From Rhabdophis nuchalis (taxonomy: Eukaryota; Chordata; Lepidosauria; Squamata; Natricidae): a stretch of 64,000 nucleotides of DNA. This document shows positions 1 to 12,340 of the stretch, piece after piece. The stretch covers positions 79,818,715 to 79,882,714 of the forward strand of contig CM077646.1 in NCBI GenBank assembly GCA_039707465.1, in the 5' to 3' direction. A model generated the notes under the pieces. That model saw only the letters and a program-made list of their open reading frames with translations. It was not told where the DNA came from and did not search any database. Within the stretch, counting starts at the first letter, position 1. Each line of letters opens with the position of its first letter. Position numbers and translations under genes: made by a program.

Positions 1-39
1 CCTTCATTTTATAACATGAAAATTTTTATTTCAGTGCTT

Positions 40-369
40 TTATTTCATGATTTCAAAAATCAATCACATGACCAGACTTGATTTTATGACCATGCCTACC
101 TTGATTGCTATGTGAATCACATGATTGTTAAAGAAATCTGGCTTCCCACACACACTTTGCTTCATGAAGCCAGTTTTGAAGGATGCAAATCTTGATCACG
201 ACTGCAGAACATTGCAACCTTCCTGAATGGGATCTGAATCATTGCCCGAATCATGATTACTTGACCACAGGTTGTGCTGTAACAGTGTAGCTTAAGGACA
301 GGTTATAAGATACTTTTTTCAGCACTGTTATAACTCCGAACCATCATTAAGTCAAGGACTACATATAGT
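40..369. repeat. Degenerate MITE-like repeat (family A)
   Basis: An old copy of a repeat seen six times in this window. It shows the family's internal phrases (a 'tgaatcacatgattgtta'-like block and 'cttttttcagcactgttataac') and ends in 'tcaaggactacat', a decayed form of the terminal inverted repeat. The inverted ends suggest a non-autonomous DNA transposon. The family name is not known to me. Confidence 0.55.
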
Positions 370-1139
370 AACAGAATAAAATGCATTAACAGGAAGTAAA
401 TTATATGGTTAGGTAAAAGTTAGCACCTAGCTAATTACATTCTACCAGGAGGAGAATCAAACACTAAGGGCTGTATGTGTGCGTGTATTCATGTGCACAC
501 TTGGGAAAAAAGGCATAGGGAGGTATCTTGTGAGTAGCAATCAAAAGACAAGTCACAGTGATAGACAAAGAGGTGGCACAGTGTAAATCTTTAATTTTCC
601 ATCTAAGCCTGCTGATTCCTTATTGGTCATAAAGCACCGGAATCAGTGCTGTTGGATTTAAATGTCCGGCAATTAAGAGAGAAGGAATGAAAAGAAACTA
701 GAGGTTGAAGCTATCATCAGTATGATTCCATTATATTAATTCTTAAATATCTTTGTTGTATTACTATATTAAACCCATTTCAATGTCACTTTTGGCATTG
801 AAACAACCTTTGAGAAAATTAGTTGCTTCGCATTGCCATAGACTTCAAAATACCCCATGTGGAACTAGAACTGATGAGCATTCAGAGAGTCTAGAAAAAA
901 GTTACCAGAGCAAAAAAAACCAAAGGCAAAAACCAAAAAGTGACAATTCGCCTTGGGATGGTTGAAGATTCCACTCTGTTGAGAGATTGGGCTAGAAAGC
1001 CTCTTAAGATCTTTTCCAGCCAAATGATTCTGCTTCAGTGCTATTTTATAGGTGTTGAATACTTAATTCTCCCTTCCCCTCTTGGGCAACAAGCCAGGAC
1101 CATAGGTGAGCTCATTTTCAGGGAGTTTATTAGTATAGA

Positions 1140-1645
1140 AGCATATTTCCAGGTTTTAGTGACCATCTTTAAAGCGCTCCATGGCAGTGGGCCTGGTTAC
1201 TTGCAGGACCACCTTCTACCGCATACCTCCATTCGACCTGTCCGCTCCCACAGGGAGGGCCTCCTTAGGGTGCCGTCCGCTGGACAATGCTGGCTGGCGA
1301 CGCCCAGGGGAAGAGCCTTCTCTGTGGCAGGCCCCGCCCTCTGGAATGACCTCCCCCCAGACCTCCGGACTATCACCGACCTTCGCCTCTTCCGCCGGAC
1401 TTTAAAAACCTATTTCTTCCATATGGCCGGCCTGGCATAGCTGCTACAACCATATTTATTAGAGCTGGGTTTTAAATTAATTGTTTTCTCTTTTTAGCAC
1501 GGGTTAAACTGTTTAATTGTAGTTTTAAATTTTGTAGAATTTTTATTGTTTGTATTTTTGGATTTTAAGTTCCTGTGCGCCGCCCTGAGTCCCTCTGTGG
1601 GAGATAGGGCGGGATAGAAATTTAATAAAAGTAAAAGTAAAAAGT
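1140..1645 (+). mobile_element. L2-type LINE, 3' end fragment
   Basis: From 1,143 to 1,440 the plus strand encodes the C-terminal tail of an L2-type ORF2, including the phrases FKALHG, SHREGLLRVPS and PALWNDLPPDLR, and ends in a TAG. A 3' UTR with 'gcgccgccctgagtccc' and an A-rich tail of repeated 'aaagt' units follows. The same protein tail occurs in the longer minus-strand copy at 6.2-8.0 kb. It is 5'-truncated and dead. Confidence 0.85.
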
Positions 1646-1894
1646 AAAATAGCCTTGGTATAATGTGTTTTTACTTTTACCTCCAAGAGTTGCACACTTA
1701 GTTAGCAGCCGTGTATATTAAATGAAAAGTTCAATCTATCAACCAATGGACAATATTAAAGTTATTAGAACACAGTTCAGTGTCTTCTATAAAAGAAAAT
1801 GACAATATTTTGAGTGTAGAGAAGTGTAAAGTTTGCTGGGGGGAGACTTTTTTTGGGGGAGCAAAGCCTAGATGAGCCAACTCTCTTTTTACAG

Positions 1895-2277
1895 CTAGTC
1901 CTCAACTCACAATTGAACTCAAAATTGGTTGCTAAGCGAGACATTTGAAAGTAAATTTTACCCCAATTTATGAATTTTCTTGCCATAGTTGTTAATTGAA
2001 TCGCTGTAGATGTTAATTTAGTAACATGGTTGTTACGTGAATCTGACTTCCCCATTGATTTTACTTGTCAGAAGGTTGCAAAAGAAATCAGATGATGCTA
2101 GGACACTACAAGCATAAATATAATTGTAGGGTCAAGCATTTAAATTTTGATCATATGATCATGTGGTGGCTATAATGGTCATTAGTGTGAAAGATGATCA
2201 TGTCATTTTTTTCAGTGCTGTTATAACTTTGAACAGTCACTTAAACGAACTATTGTAAGTTGAGGAATACCTGTAGT
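1895..2277. repeat. MITE-like repeat, family A, near full length
   Basis: It begins 'gctagtcctcaactcac' and ends 'taagttgaggaatacctgta', which are imperfect inverted repeats of each other. The interior has the family blocks 'ttgttaattgaatcgctg', 'gaatctgacttccccattga' and 'tttttcagtgctgttataac'. This copy best shows the boundaries of the family (about 380 bp). Confidence 0.65.
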
Positions 2278-2814
2278 TTGGGCTTATGGAAAAATTATGA
2301 GCGCATATCCACGTCTGCTTCTGCCAGTGGAGTCATAGTAGTTCAACTTCATATGTTTTTATCTTGGCTCATATGGTAAAGAATATTTCTTAAATTTCCT
2401 TTTTCTTACTATTATGGTCTTTGAAATAGGACATAATAACAGTATCATAAAATTTTGCCAGTATTAGACAACTTTGTATATTAGAATGGCATTCAATTAT
2501 GTCATGTTCAAGGTGACTTCCACATAGTCAAAATATATGAAGCCCTAGTTGAAAGTTAGAATTCTTCTGACATGGTGCGTTTCATGATGTGTGATTTTAT
2601 GCAGAAAACACCTTAACAAACTATCTACAATATCAGAGTGGCAATATCTTGTTACCAAGATATTTTGATAATTTTGTCACCAAATGTATTTATCAATCAT
2701 TGTTTTGATTACCCGAATTGAACAAGCATTCAGAACTCCCTTTCAAATGTTTAAATTGCTCTAAATAGTTTTTTTTTTACTGTTTCTAAGCTCTTATGTG
2801 TTATACTTTGACAG

Positions 2815-3441
2815 GAAATTGAACTCAAGATCAAGGAACTTGCATGTTCCAATACTGTTGTCAAGGTTATGATTGAAGCTGTAGGGAATAGCATAATCAA
2901 AGGTATCAGATGCAGAATGGCTGAGCTGAAAGGGGAGTTATGCAAGGATTATTCTACAAAGCTAGAAAAGCTGCAGCTCTTAGCAAATGACCTTCAAGTC
3001 CCCACACACCTTTATCATCAAATGAAAGCCCTTTTGGAACAGCATACCACTTCAGTGCGTTTTCTTCAAGAAGATAAAATATTTAGAAGCAAGTCAGAGA
3101 AACTTACAGAAAGAAAGCTTGTACGACAAGATACAAATGACAGTCATATTTCTATTGGGCAATATTTCAACGATTTGATCAACGGCATCAGCATTAATAA
3201 TTATATCTCCTCTAATTCCGATGAAACTCTTGCAAGTTCCAGTGAGGTCCCTGAAGCATTCAAGGTGGAATGTCCTGCATTTTCTTTCTCTGGTGGATTT
3301 CCTGATGAACATTTCTGCCAAGAGGTAATTGATTTTTTCCTGAGATCAAGTAAAATGAAGCAAGAGCCTAAACAACACATCTCCCACAGTGAAGGAAATA
3401 ATACACCACGTGAAATCGACCTCTCACTAGAAGCAGAATGA
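2815..3441 (+). CDS. Terminal coding exon of an unrecognised coiled-coil (possibly RBCC/TRIM-like) protein
   Basis: A 208-codon open frame runs from a good splice acceptor (T-rich tract, then 'actttgacag' ending at 2,814) to a TGA at 3,439-3,441. There is no need for the internal ATG at 2,869; this is the last exon of a longer gene whose upstream exons are outside the window or not recognised. Residues 1-100 are charged and heptad-rich (EIELKIKEL, RCRMAELKGEL, TKLEKLQLLANDL, MKALLEQHTTSVRFLQEDK), which suggests a coiled coil like that after the B-boxes of TRIM/PML proteins. The rest is Ser- and acid-rich with no domain I recognise. A canonical AATAAA lies 125 bp past the stop. Coding status is supported by acceptor, length and poly(A) signal; the family call is a weak inference. 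Confidence 0.6.
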   Translation, partial: EIELKIKELACSNTVVKVMIEAVGNSIIKGIRCRMAELKGELCKDYSTKLEKLQLLANDLQVPTHLYHQMKALLEQHTTSVRFLQEDKIFRSKSEKLTERKLVRQDTNDSHISIGQYFNDLINGISINNYISSNSDETLASSSEVPEAFKVECPAFSFSGGFPDEHFCQEVIDFFLRSSKMKQEPKQHISHSEGNNTPREIDLSLEAE

Positions 3442-3565
3442 GCATCAAGCAAAGTTATGATGCAATGTGCTTTAGAAAAGAATACTATAATTATATTCCA
3501 CATTCAAATGAGTTAAAAATTAACAGTAAAATGTCAATGTACTGGCTTTTCAGTATTAATTTTGA

Positions 3566-3571
3566 AATAAA
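3566..3571 (+). terminator. Poly(A) signal AATAAA
   Basis: Canonical hexamer 125 bp after the stop codon of the exon ending at 3,441; it fits as that gene's cleavage signal. Confidence 0.55.
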
Positions 3572-4603
3572 ATATTTATAAATTCAACAATATAGTATGC
3601 TATTTGATATACCATACACCAGGCAGTGTTAATTACCATTTTCAGATTAGAAAGTCATTTGAAAGACGGGAGAAAAAAGAAATGCAAAATCTGACAATAG
3701 CAACAAATAAAGAGGATTCTCGATTTTTTAAAGAAGGGTTATGGAACTATTGGCTTTTTGCAGGTTTTGTTATTTGAGTTCTCTGCTAAATATTTATCAA
3801 AGTTCTCTGCAGCTCTGGATTAGAATGCTTTATATAATATAGGTGACAAATCTACTACCCAGATTCCTCATAGATCAGTTTAAGGAAAGTAAGAACTACT
3901 TTGCAACTCTACACAATGTTGAAATGAGTCTAAGATTCTTTTTGGTCTAACCCTGAATATCTTCAGTACTAAGTAGAAAATGAAAGTCTGCTTTGATCAC
4001 TGTGCACTTTATGTCCAATATTTCATTATCATCATAGAACAATTAAAACCTCCCTACGCCATGTAGCACCTTTAGCAATAATTGTGGGTTGCCAGTTAAT
4101 AATTCCAAATAAACCAGTTTTCCCTCAATAGGCTCAAAACTTTGCTTATCTCTAGTCAACATTAGCATTCTAGTTCTTAATAATTTGGAACAAGGGAGGA
4201 TCTGTATTGCTTAAATTAAAACACGTTTCAGTGAAGCAGATTAAAAGGCTGATAAAAGAGAGGTTAATTATTTGCAAGATGTATAGGTTGATATGAACAC
4301 CACCAGGGAAAATAGGCTTAAAAAAAAAAGCTTCTGACAAAAAAACAGGTTTGAGGGTGTGGCCAGGCTACCATTACTACCGGTCCTGTCCAGTACACCA
4401 GATTTTCACTACCTCTTCTGGCGTACCATACTGGTAGGAACCCACCTCTGGCTGCCACCAAAAAGGCACACTTCCTTGATCCCATAAAAGTGGCAATGTT
4501 TCAGGGAAGGGACAAAGAGAATGCTTTAGTGAAAGGCAATCCTATAAATAACCTAGCTCTGTGCTATATAGGGATTTAAAGGCACCTTGACCAGCACCTT
4601 GAA

Positions 4604-4637
<34 letters not shown>

Positions 4638-4718
4638 GCACCTTTAAGGAAAGAAACTGGAAGCCAGTGCGCTTTTCACAACAGGGATGTTACATGGCTA
4701 AACCTGTTCTGACCTAGG

Positions 4719-5353
4719 CTTCCTTATACAGTAAAAAGCACACTTAGTCCCCAAAACCCTTCTTTTATTTCAAAGGCTGTGAATTATGTTCATTCACAGC
4801 CATAATGAGTCCCAAATAGTTGTAAAGAGTCCTACAGTAGGCTGCCAAAGTCCTTCAGGATAAGGCTGATAAGTACCAACCTTTATCTTCCTTGAAATGC
4901 TGCCAAAGACTTAATTGGCAATTATCTTGGCAAGGCCACATGGAGCAGAGTCAAAATGGAGCTTCAGAAGGTAAACTGACTAGCATGAACCAAGTTGCTT
5001 CTGCAAAAGCTTACATGCCTTTGCTCCTCCTTTATGACCTATGGGAGGGGCCAATCACCTCCAAGCCTTACTCCCAAGTTGTCCCTTCTGCTTTAACTGC
5101 TCTTGCCTTCTGGCAGCTCTGTGCATGTGAGCACTGGGAACAGAGGGAGCCTGTTTCTCTGCCTCACTACTGTCTGACTCTGGAGACTCCGGAGGCAGCA
5201 CATAGCTCTCAGATGGCCATGGCCTCTCTGCCTCCGATGCAAAGCCCTCATCCAAGCCTTCCCCAGACGCCAGGACTGGTCCGTGTTCCTACCCAACCTC
5301 CTCTTTGTCCGAATCTGCTGCCAGCTCTGCAGGCTGTTGGAGACCACAACAAA
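4719..5353 (-). mobile_element. Probable solo LTR inserted in the old L2
   Basis: The segment is flanked by the 7-bp direct repeat ACCTAGG (4,712-4,718 and 5,354-5,360), and L2 sequence resumes on both sides. Read on the minus strand it starts 'tttgttgtggtctccaac', has an ATTGG/CCAAT-type box followed by 'tcataaaggagg' mid-way, and carries AATAAA near its far end. That order (promoter, then poly(A) signal) suits a solo LTR. No internal retroviral genes are present. The ends are not clean TG..CA, so the class is tentative. Confidence 0.45.
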
Positions 5354-5955
5354 ACCTAGGGGCACTTGTCACTATGCACGCCTCTACATTCTGGACTAGT
5401 TGAAGCTTCTGGGTGGTCTTTAATGGTAACACATTGCAGTAATGCAAACAGGAGATGACCAAGACATGAGTGACTATCAGCAAGGTGTCCCCGTCCAAGA
5501 AAGGACACCATTGGTTCATCCAAAAATATCTCTGCAAAGGCCTCCCTAGTCAGAACGCCACTTGCTCCTTGAGCAAAAGACACGAATCCAGGAGGACTAC
5601 CAAAGGGTGTATTGGTTCAATTTGGGGAAGTTCCACCCCATCCAAAAATAGAATATACCTGAGTCTTGGGAGTAGAGAGCAAAAACCAAAGAGCCAATCT
5701 GTCTTGCCAGGGTTGAGCCCAAGCTGGTTGCTTTCCATTCAGATCCTTACAGCCTGCAGGCATCTGGCCAGCATCTTCACAACATTACTGTCTGGCTAGG
5801 GATGGAGATAATTAGGTATCATTAGGATATTGATTATACCAGACCCCATACTGTCAGATGACCTCTCCTAGTTTTCTCAGGTAGATATTAAAAAGGAGAA
5901 TTAAAAGGCTCCTATTAACACCAACTGGAATCAGCTGCAGAGGAAGGATAAGAAC

Positions 5956-7990
5956 TTTTTATTTATTATTTATTATTTATTTATTTATTTTATTGGATTT
6001 CTAGACCGCCCCCTCTCCCCAAGGGGACTCGGGGCGGTGTACAGGTAAAATTAAAAACTACTAAAAACATGACAATACATACAAAGTTAAAATCAAATTA
6101 AATAACCCTGTACAAATTTATAAACGTTAAAACTAAACCCATAAAACCGAATAAAATAATTTAAATTACAGACTGGGGCGAGAAGCATAAGTTAGGCCAA
6201 GCCGGCTTGATGGAACAGATGAGTTTTAAGTTTCTGGTGGAAGGAGCGGAGGTCCGTGGTAGTTCTGATATCGGGGGGTAGGTCGTTCCAAAGGGTCGGG
6301 CCCATCACAGAGAAGGCCCTTCCCCTGGGCGTCGCCCGCTGGCATTGCCTAGTGGACGGCACCCGGAGAAGTCCCTCTCTGTGGGAGCGAATCGGCCGAA
6401 GGGATGTATGGGGCAGGATATGATCCCGCAAATAGCTAGGTCCTGTGCCATGGAGTGCTTTAAAGATGATGACCAACACCTTGAAACGCGCCCGAAAGGC
6501 CACAGGCAGCCAGTGCAGCCTGCGCAGGAGCGGTGTTACGTGGGAGTATCTGGTAACTCCCAAAACTGCCCGTGCGGCCGCATTCTGGACCAACTGCAGC
6601 CTTCGGGTGCATCTCATGTAGCCCCATGTAGAGAGCATTACAGTAGTCTAGATGGGACGTCACAAGCGCATGAGTGACTGTGCGAAGGGCGTCCCGGTCC
6701 AATAAGGGACGCAACTGGCGCACCAGGCGAACCTGATGGAACGCCCCCCTGGCCACGGCTGTCACATGGTCCTCCATTGACAGCCGGGCATCTAGGACGC
6801 CCAAGTTGCGTGCCCGATCCACGGGGGCCAGATGTTCGCCCTCTATGGCCAGTGATGGAGTCAACTGGTTGAACCGGGGTGCCGGTAACCACAGCCACTC
6901 AGTCTTGGACGGGTTGAACTTGAGTCTGTTTCTTCCCATCCAGACCCGTACGGCTTCCAGACACCGGGACATCACTTTGACGGCATCGTTGGCGTGGTTT
7001 GGGGTAGAGATGTACAACTGAGTATCATCAGCGTACAGATGGTAATCTACCCCAAAACCACGGATGATCTCGCCCAGTGGCTTCATATATGTATTGAACA
7101 GGAGGGGCGAGAGGACCGACCCCTGAGGAACCCCACAAGTGAGAGGCCTCGAGGTCGACCTATGCCCCCCTGCCAATAGAAATTGCGATCGACTGGAGAG
7201 GTAGAAGGAGAACCATCGTAAAACGGCGCCCCTCACCCTCAACCCCTCCAGTCGATGCAATAGGATACCATGGTCGATGGTATCAAAAGCCGCCGAGAGG
7301 TCTAATAGGACCAGGATGGAGGAACAACCCCCATCTCTGGCCCTCCAGAGATCATCCACCAACGCGACCAATGCCATCTCCGTGCTGTGACCGGGACGGA
7401 AGCCAGATTGGCGTGGGTCCAGATAATCAATTTCCTCCAGGTGACGTGGGAACTGTTGTGCCACCACACTCTCTACAACCTTCGCCAAAAAGTGAAGATT
7501 GGAGACCGGACGATAATTTACTAACAATGCTGGGTCCAGGGAAGGCTTCTTGAGGAGAGGCCTCACCACCGCCTCTTTCAAGACGGTTGGCAAGAACCCC
7601 TCACTCAAAGAAGCGTTCACTATTTCCTGGAGCCAGCCTCGTGAAACCTCCCAGGATGCCAGTACAAGCCAGGAGGGACACGGATCCAATAAACATGTGG
7701 TAGCTCTCAGTCGCCGATGCAACCTGTCCATATCCTCGGAAGTAACAGAGTCAAACTCCTCCCAGAATGGTATCTCAAGACCCGCGTCTGACATCCCCTC
7801 CAGACCACTTTCGGTGGAGACCAACTTGCTCCGACTCTGAGCGATTTTGTCCTGCAGATACTCCCCAAATTCCTCTGCTCTGCCCTGTAGAGGGGCTTCC
7901 CGCGGCCTCTGTTGAAGGAGGGAGCGGGTCACCCCAAACAGGGCAGCAGGGCGGTTATCTGCGGACACGATAAGAGTGGCACAATATTGT
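5956..7990 (-). mobile_element. Younger 5'-truncated L2-type LINE
   Basis: Contains most of the ORF2 reverse transcriptase, a 3' UTR with the GC-rich block 'ccgccccctctccccaagg', and an (ATTT)n-type tail at its plus-strand left edge (5,958-5,995). The endonuclease half is missing, so it was truncated on insertion. It sits inside the older L2 at matching coordinates, removing only a few tens of bases. Shorter copies of the same 3' end recur at 18.1, 22.3 and 40.6 kb. Confidence 0.88.
6192..7968 (-). pseudogene. L2 ORF2 reverse transcriptase, frameshifted
   Basis: Reads from 7,968 down to 6,460 in one frame, then continues in a second frame to a stop at 6,192. The switch falls near 6,615, where 'YCNALYMGLHEMHPK' gives way to 'RRLQLVQNAAARAVLG'. 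Reverse transcriptase motifs appear in order: NYRPVSNL, the GFRPGHST finger region, LLDLSAAFDTIDH (first catalytic Asp), GVPQGSVLSPLLF and the YADDTQLY catalytic core. The C-terminal HWLPV, SHREGLLRVPS and WNDLPPD phrases follow. The motif set is of the L2 clade rather than CR1 (which has NWRPVSLTS). One frameshift and the missing endonuclease make it inactive, but it is otherwise little decayed. Confidence 0.88.
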
Positions 7991-8429
7991 ATTAATTAAC
8001 TAATATAACAGGCCTCCCAACCCCTGAAGTTCAAAAGGATACCATGGTTGATGGTACTGAAAACCACTGAGAAATCCAGGAGGGTCAGAATGGTTGCGCC
8101 ACCCCATCCTGATCCTTCAAAGGTCAATAACAAGTGTGACTAAGGTTGTTTCAGTGCTGTGCCCTGGTCTAACCCAGACTAAAATGAGTTCAGATAATCT
8201 GCTTCATCTACAGCCCTTGGTAGTTTTGTGCTAACCACATTCTCAACAATCTTTCCTGAAAAGAGAAAATTGGAGACTGGAAGAATGTTTTCTAATACTG
8301 TGGAGCTCAAGAATGGCTTCTTAATAAGAGGGTATACCAATGCCTCCTTTCAGGGCAGTAGTACCACCGCCTTCAACAAAGAGGCATTAATCACCACCTG
8401 GACCCTTACTGGGAGTACAATTAAAATAA

Positions 8430-10980
8430 GACTTGGTTCCAAGTTGCTATACCATACAAATAATTTTCCCAGAAAAAAATATGAGATTGATATTACAATG
8501 CAAAAAGTCTAATACTTCAACGGAAACGGATGATCAGTATTCAAACAGTGTAAGGCTAAAGTGTTATTCATTCTTATTTCCCATGACTCTTTTAAAAATT
8601 ACTGTGCCCAATATTAGAAGTAAAAAAATTTTTTTGAAGAGATTTGTAGAAATTCATTCTCATATATACAGTATATGAAAGTGGAACGCAGACTCCCTCT
8701 TGTGATTAAAAAATAGAACTGAAATTTCATCTTTAAGAAACCATTTAGAGAAAATGTTTGATTCATTTCTATGTAACAATATATAAGCAAATGATAAAAT
8801 CCCACCTCCTCAGCCAACACAATTATTTATACATTTGTACCAATCTCAATAGCAATTCTATTTTCACTGAAATAGGAAATTCATTAGAGAAACACCATTG
8901 ACTGAGTGAAAAAAAAGGGACAGGAACAAGAGGATTATCACCTTATATTATTTCATGAGCTAGCATGATTACTTTCAGTTAACAGCTCCAACCATGGTGT
9001 TGCTCAATGTTTAGCTTAATAAAACAATTCCTGGAGGGTAATTAATGACCAAGTGATATGGGTCACTGAGCCCTCATAAGAGTTGTATTGCTTCCTCTTG
9101 CTTTATTTATTTATTTATTGTCTGTCTTTGTTATTTTTATACCAAGTACCTTCTCTCCATTTCCCCCACAACAGTCTTATGAAATGGGTTGGACTGAGAG
9201 AGAGTGGCCCAATGTCATCCAATCAACTTTCATGCCTAAAGCGGAATTAGAATTTAGTCTCCTGCTTTCTATAGAATGTTAATATTACTTATCAGATTGG
9301 CTACTGTGGTTATCTGAAAAATACAGATATTTTCTACATATTTATAGGACGTACTATGATAGGATCTTTTAATAATTCTACCTTGTACACATTTTTATGA
9401 CATACTCTGTTTTGTCCAGTCCTGGACCCTTTTTGAATTTTGTCCCTAATATATGTTCTCTTCTCCTGACCATGTATTAATAACAGAGTTGGAAGATTCT
9501 TAGACCACAGCATTCCCTGTAGATTGTCTTACAGAAATTATCAACCAAACTTCTTAATGCCATTTCAATATCCAAATAAACAATTAGACTCCCCCCTCCC
9601 AAATATATATATTCAAAGAGAGAGAAGCTGAAGACTAAGAGAGAAGCTGAGGACAAAAAAAGAGGAAGAACACATAATGAGGATGGTGCTCCCTTTACAA
9701 AGAAGTTTAAAGTAGGGAAGTAAAACTAACAGCTTCTATTCCCCCATGTGAACTTCTGCTTTTTTAAAAAAAAAATCTTTTGAAGAATGACTGTTTTCTT
9801 GGGAATCTCATGTAAGGAAGAGGCAATCGCTGCAGATAAAATATCACATGCTTTGCATAAGTAAACTTGTAACAGAAAGAAGCATGTATCATTTCAGTGT
9901 TTCTCTGTTGAAAAGAAGCAATGGAACTGTTTAAGCTTTAAAGTCATGTGCTTTGAACATTTTTTTTACAACCAACAGTGAGCCCACAAATACAGAACAT
10001 AAGCCATTGCACATACTGTGTCTATTAGGAAACAGCCCTTGTGCAGCCTCAAGTTCCCTGAATCTGCTATACAGAAATTAATTATTGTGTGGGTGTAAAT
10101 TATGCAGTATAATTTTTGAAGATTAAATTTAAATTAGCACTTCAGTAAAGAGAAAATGACTTCTACTTTAAATCTGCTCCCACAAGATACTTATATGCAA
10201 ATTGCAGTTATAGCAGTAAAAGAAAGCTGCAATCACAGATGAAGCATCATCATTTTTTTCTATCATGTAGTCATAGATGACTTGAAGGCACCCAATCCAT
10301 CCCAAAAATCCTAGACATCTACAACGCAAAGCAATTTTACCAGATTGCCGTCCAGGTGCATCACCAGTACCAGATTGGCCTTTTATTACGCCCCTTTAAA
10401 AAAAAACCTGTCAGTTTGCTGGCAGAAGCGTCTGACCCAAATTCCAAACGCGTTTCCATCAAATTCCAAAGAACTCGGATATCTTGGAAGGTTCCATTTT
10501 CCTAGTTTCCATTTTCCGCATGCCCGAGAGGTTGCCATGCCGTGTTATCACGCTGCAGCAAAAGTAATGGGAGCTGCAGTCCTATATACATTTACCTGAG
10601 AGTAAGCCTAACTGAACCCTGAGAATTACCTGAACAATCAGAATATTACCAGAAAAAATCAGGTAAAATACAAGCGTGGACTACACTTGTATTGTACTAC
10701 CTGATTATTGAATTAGTTTTCTGCCGTAGTGGCTTTCCGATCAGGAAGGCGATCAGAAAACCATTTTTTACTGGGGGATTTCAATGCGATTTGCAAGTAG
10801 GGCGGGTCCTAATTTAGGGGGTTTTGGGGGGAGGGAGGGCAGGGGGTGCTGGATGGAAGAAAAGAGCACAGATGTTATTTCCACGAATGCCGGCATCGAA
10901 CCTCGCAGGATTCACTTCTGACTCATCTTCAAGAAAGGATGGGGTGATTATGTTACGGCGAGATTGATGCTCAGCGCCCC
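8430..10980. other. No gene recognised
   Basis: AT-rich sequence with only short open frames, a few A or T runs and (AGAG)-type purine patches at 9.61-9.66 kb. No splice-supported exon, RNA gene or clear repeat family was seen. Confidence 0.5.
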
Positions 10981-11079
10981 CGCCCCCGTCAATGGGAAGA
11001 CATTCTCCCGCCTTGGCAAAAGACAAAAAAAAAAAAAAAGAGAGAGAGAGATATGAATCGAGGTCCGCAGCATTCAAGC

Positions 11080-12183
11080 CCCAACCAGGTAAGGAAGCCA
11101 GCTGCTGCCACAGGAGCGCTCATCTTGTCCAATCAGAACTCGCAATCTATCAAAAGGGCGGGGCTATCCCGACTCTACGCCAATGGTCAAATCCAAACGC
11201 GGTAACGGACGGGTGGCTTGCCCGCCTTTCTAACTCGCCACACGGCCGGAAGGCGGAGCTTTCCTAGGCGCTTTGGGGAGGGGGTGGGAACGTCATCCGT
11301 TTTTTTTCCCGTGATCCAACGCTGTGAAAGGCGGTAGCACTGCTGCAGTAGCGCCGCCGCCGCTACCGAAGACGACTCCATCCGGGTCCTGGATGGTGCT
11401 GTGGAGACGGAATCACCGTATTACAGGTAACGGTCGTGTGATCGCGAGCAAGGGAGGGGAGAGGCAGGATCAGCGAAATAAGATGGCCTGTTCGCATGGG
11501 AGCGGGATTGTTTCGCTCGCGCGGGAGAACGGCTTTAGGCCTTCAGGCGATCTTTCTGTTACTTCTGAGGCGGTGGACGGGAGGGAGAAAAAGGGCGAAG
11601 TTTCCCCGCTCCATTTCTCCCGCCCTTTCTTCCTGCCCGCTTTCGCCCTGCATCCTTTCTTCCCCTTCGCCCCCCTCCCTCCCTCTCCTTGCCGCGCCTT
11701 CCCTGACAAACCTGAAGGTCCGAGAAGCGCCACCCACTCGGCGGCGACCGATTGGCCTCCGGGCCTTAGTCCTCCTCGCGATTGGCCGGAGATGCCTCTC
11801 CTAGGTGGGCGCGTCACTTCCCGTAGCAAGTTCGAGATGGGCAAGGGAGACCTTGGCTACCGGGGAGGGATGAGGAGGGAAAGGGGGTGGGGCGCGAGAT
11901 GATGCTGCGGCGGGGACTCCCAAGCACGATGGGCAAGCCCCGCCCCGTCTCTCGAGACGCCCCGCTTCCCGCCTATTGCCGGCCGAGCGCTGTCGCAGCT
12001 TCCTTCTCGCCGCGCGCCTTCGAGCCCCCCCTCCCCCCTCACTGGGTCGAGCACCGGACCACGAGAGCACCGGCCCGGGGAGGGGGGGCGGGGGAACGAG
12101 CGGGAGAGATGAGGGAGGGGAAGGCCCTGCTACTGGGCGGCGGGGACTCCCGATGGCCCGAAGCCTCGGGCCGGAGCGGGGCC

Positions 12184-12215
<32 letters not shown>

Positions 12216-12340
12216 GGTGGGGGCTGCTTCTTCTTGGCAAGCGGCCTTGCTACCACGAGGCGCGCCGCCCTCTCCTTCCCGCGCGGTCTTTCTCTTCCAA
12301 TGGGAGAATACTTATCCTGTCCACCGTGGCTTGGCGAGCC
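11080..12340 (+). promoter_or_regulatory. CpG island, presumed promoter of the let-7 host transcript
   Basis: GC- and CpG-rich against an AT-rich background. Promoter-like sites cluster at its start: a CCAAT box 'ccaatcag' (11,129), an Sp1-type 'gggcggggc' (11,156) and an ETS-type 'ccggaag' (11,246). A good splice donor follows (exon end 11,426, then 'gtaacg'). The nearest downstream plus-strand transcript is the let-7 hairpin cluster about 3.7 kb on. The long open frames here are GC-content artefacts. The start site and strand are inferred, not seen. Confidence 0.6.
12185..12215. repeat. (GAAA)n microsatellite
   Basis: About seven to eight tandem 'gaaa' units inside the CpG island. Confidence 0.9.

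Larger units (their letters stand above)
4490..8425 (-). mobile_element. Old, degenerate L2-type LINE in three pieces
   Basis: Three collinear pieces match the younger L2 in the same order and orientation: about 4,490-4,718, 5,354-5,955 and 8,005-8,425. The shared phrases are diverged, for example 'ggataccatggttgatggt' here against 'ggataccatggtcgatggt' in the young copy. The reading frame is broken throughout. The gaps between pieces are filled by a 635-bp insert and by a complete younger L2 fragment, so this element was the landing site. An (aaat)n run at 4,600-4,635 interrupts the first piece. Confidence 0.75.
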
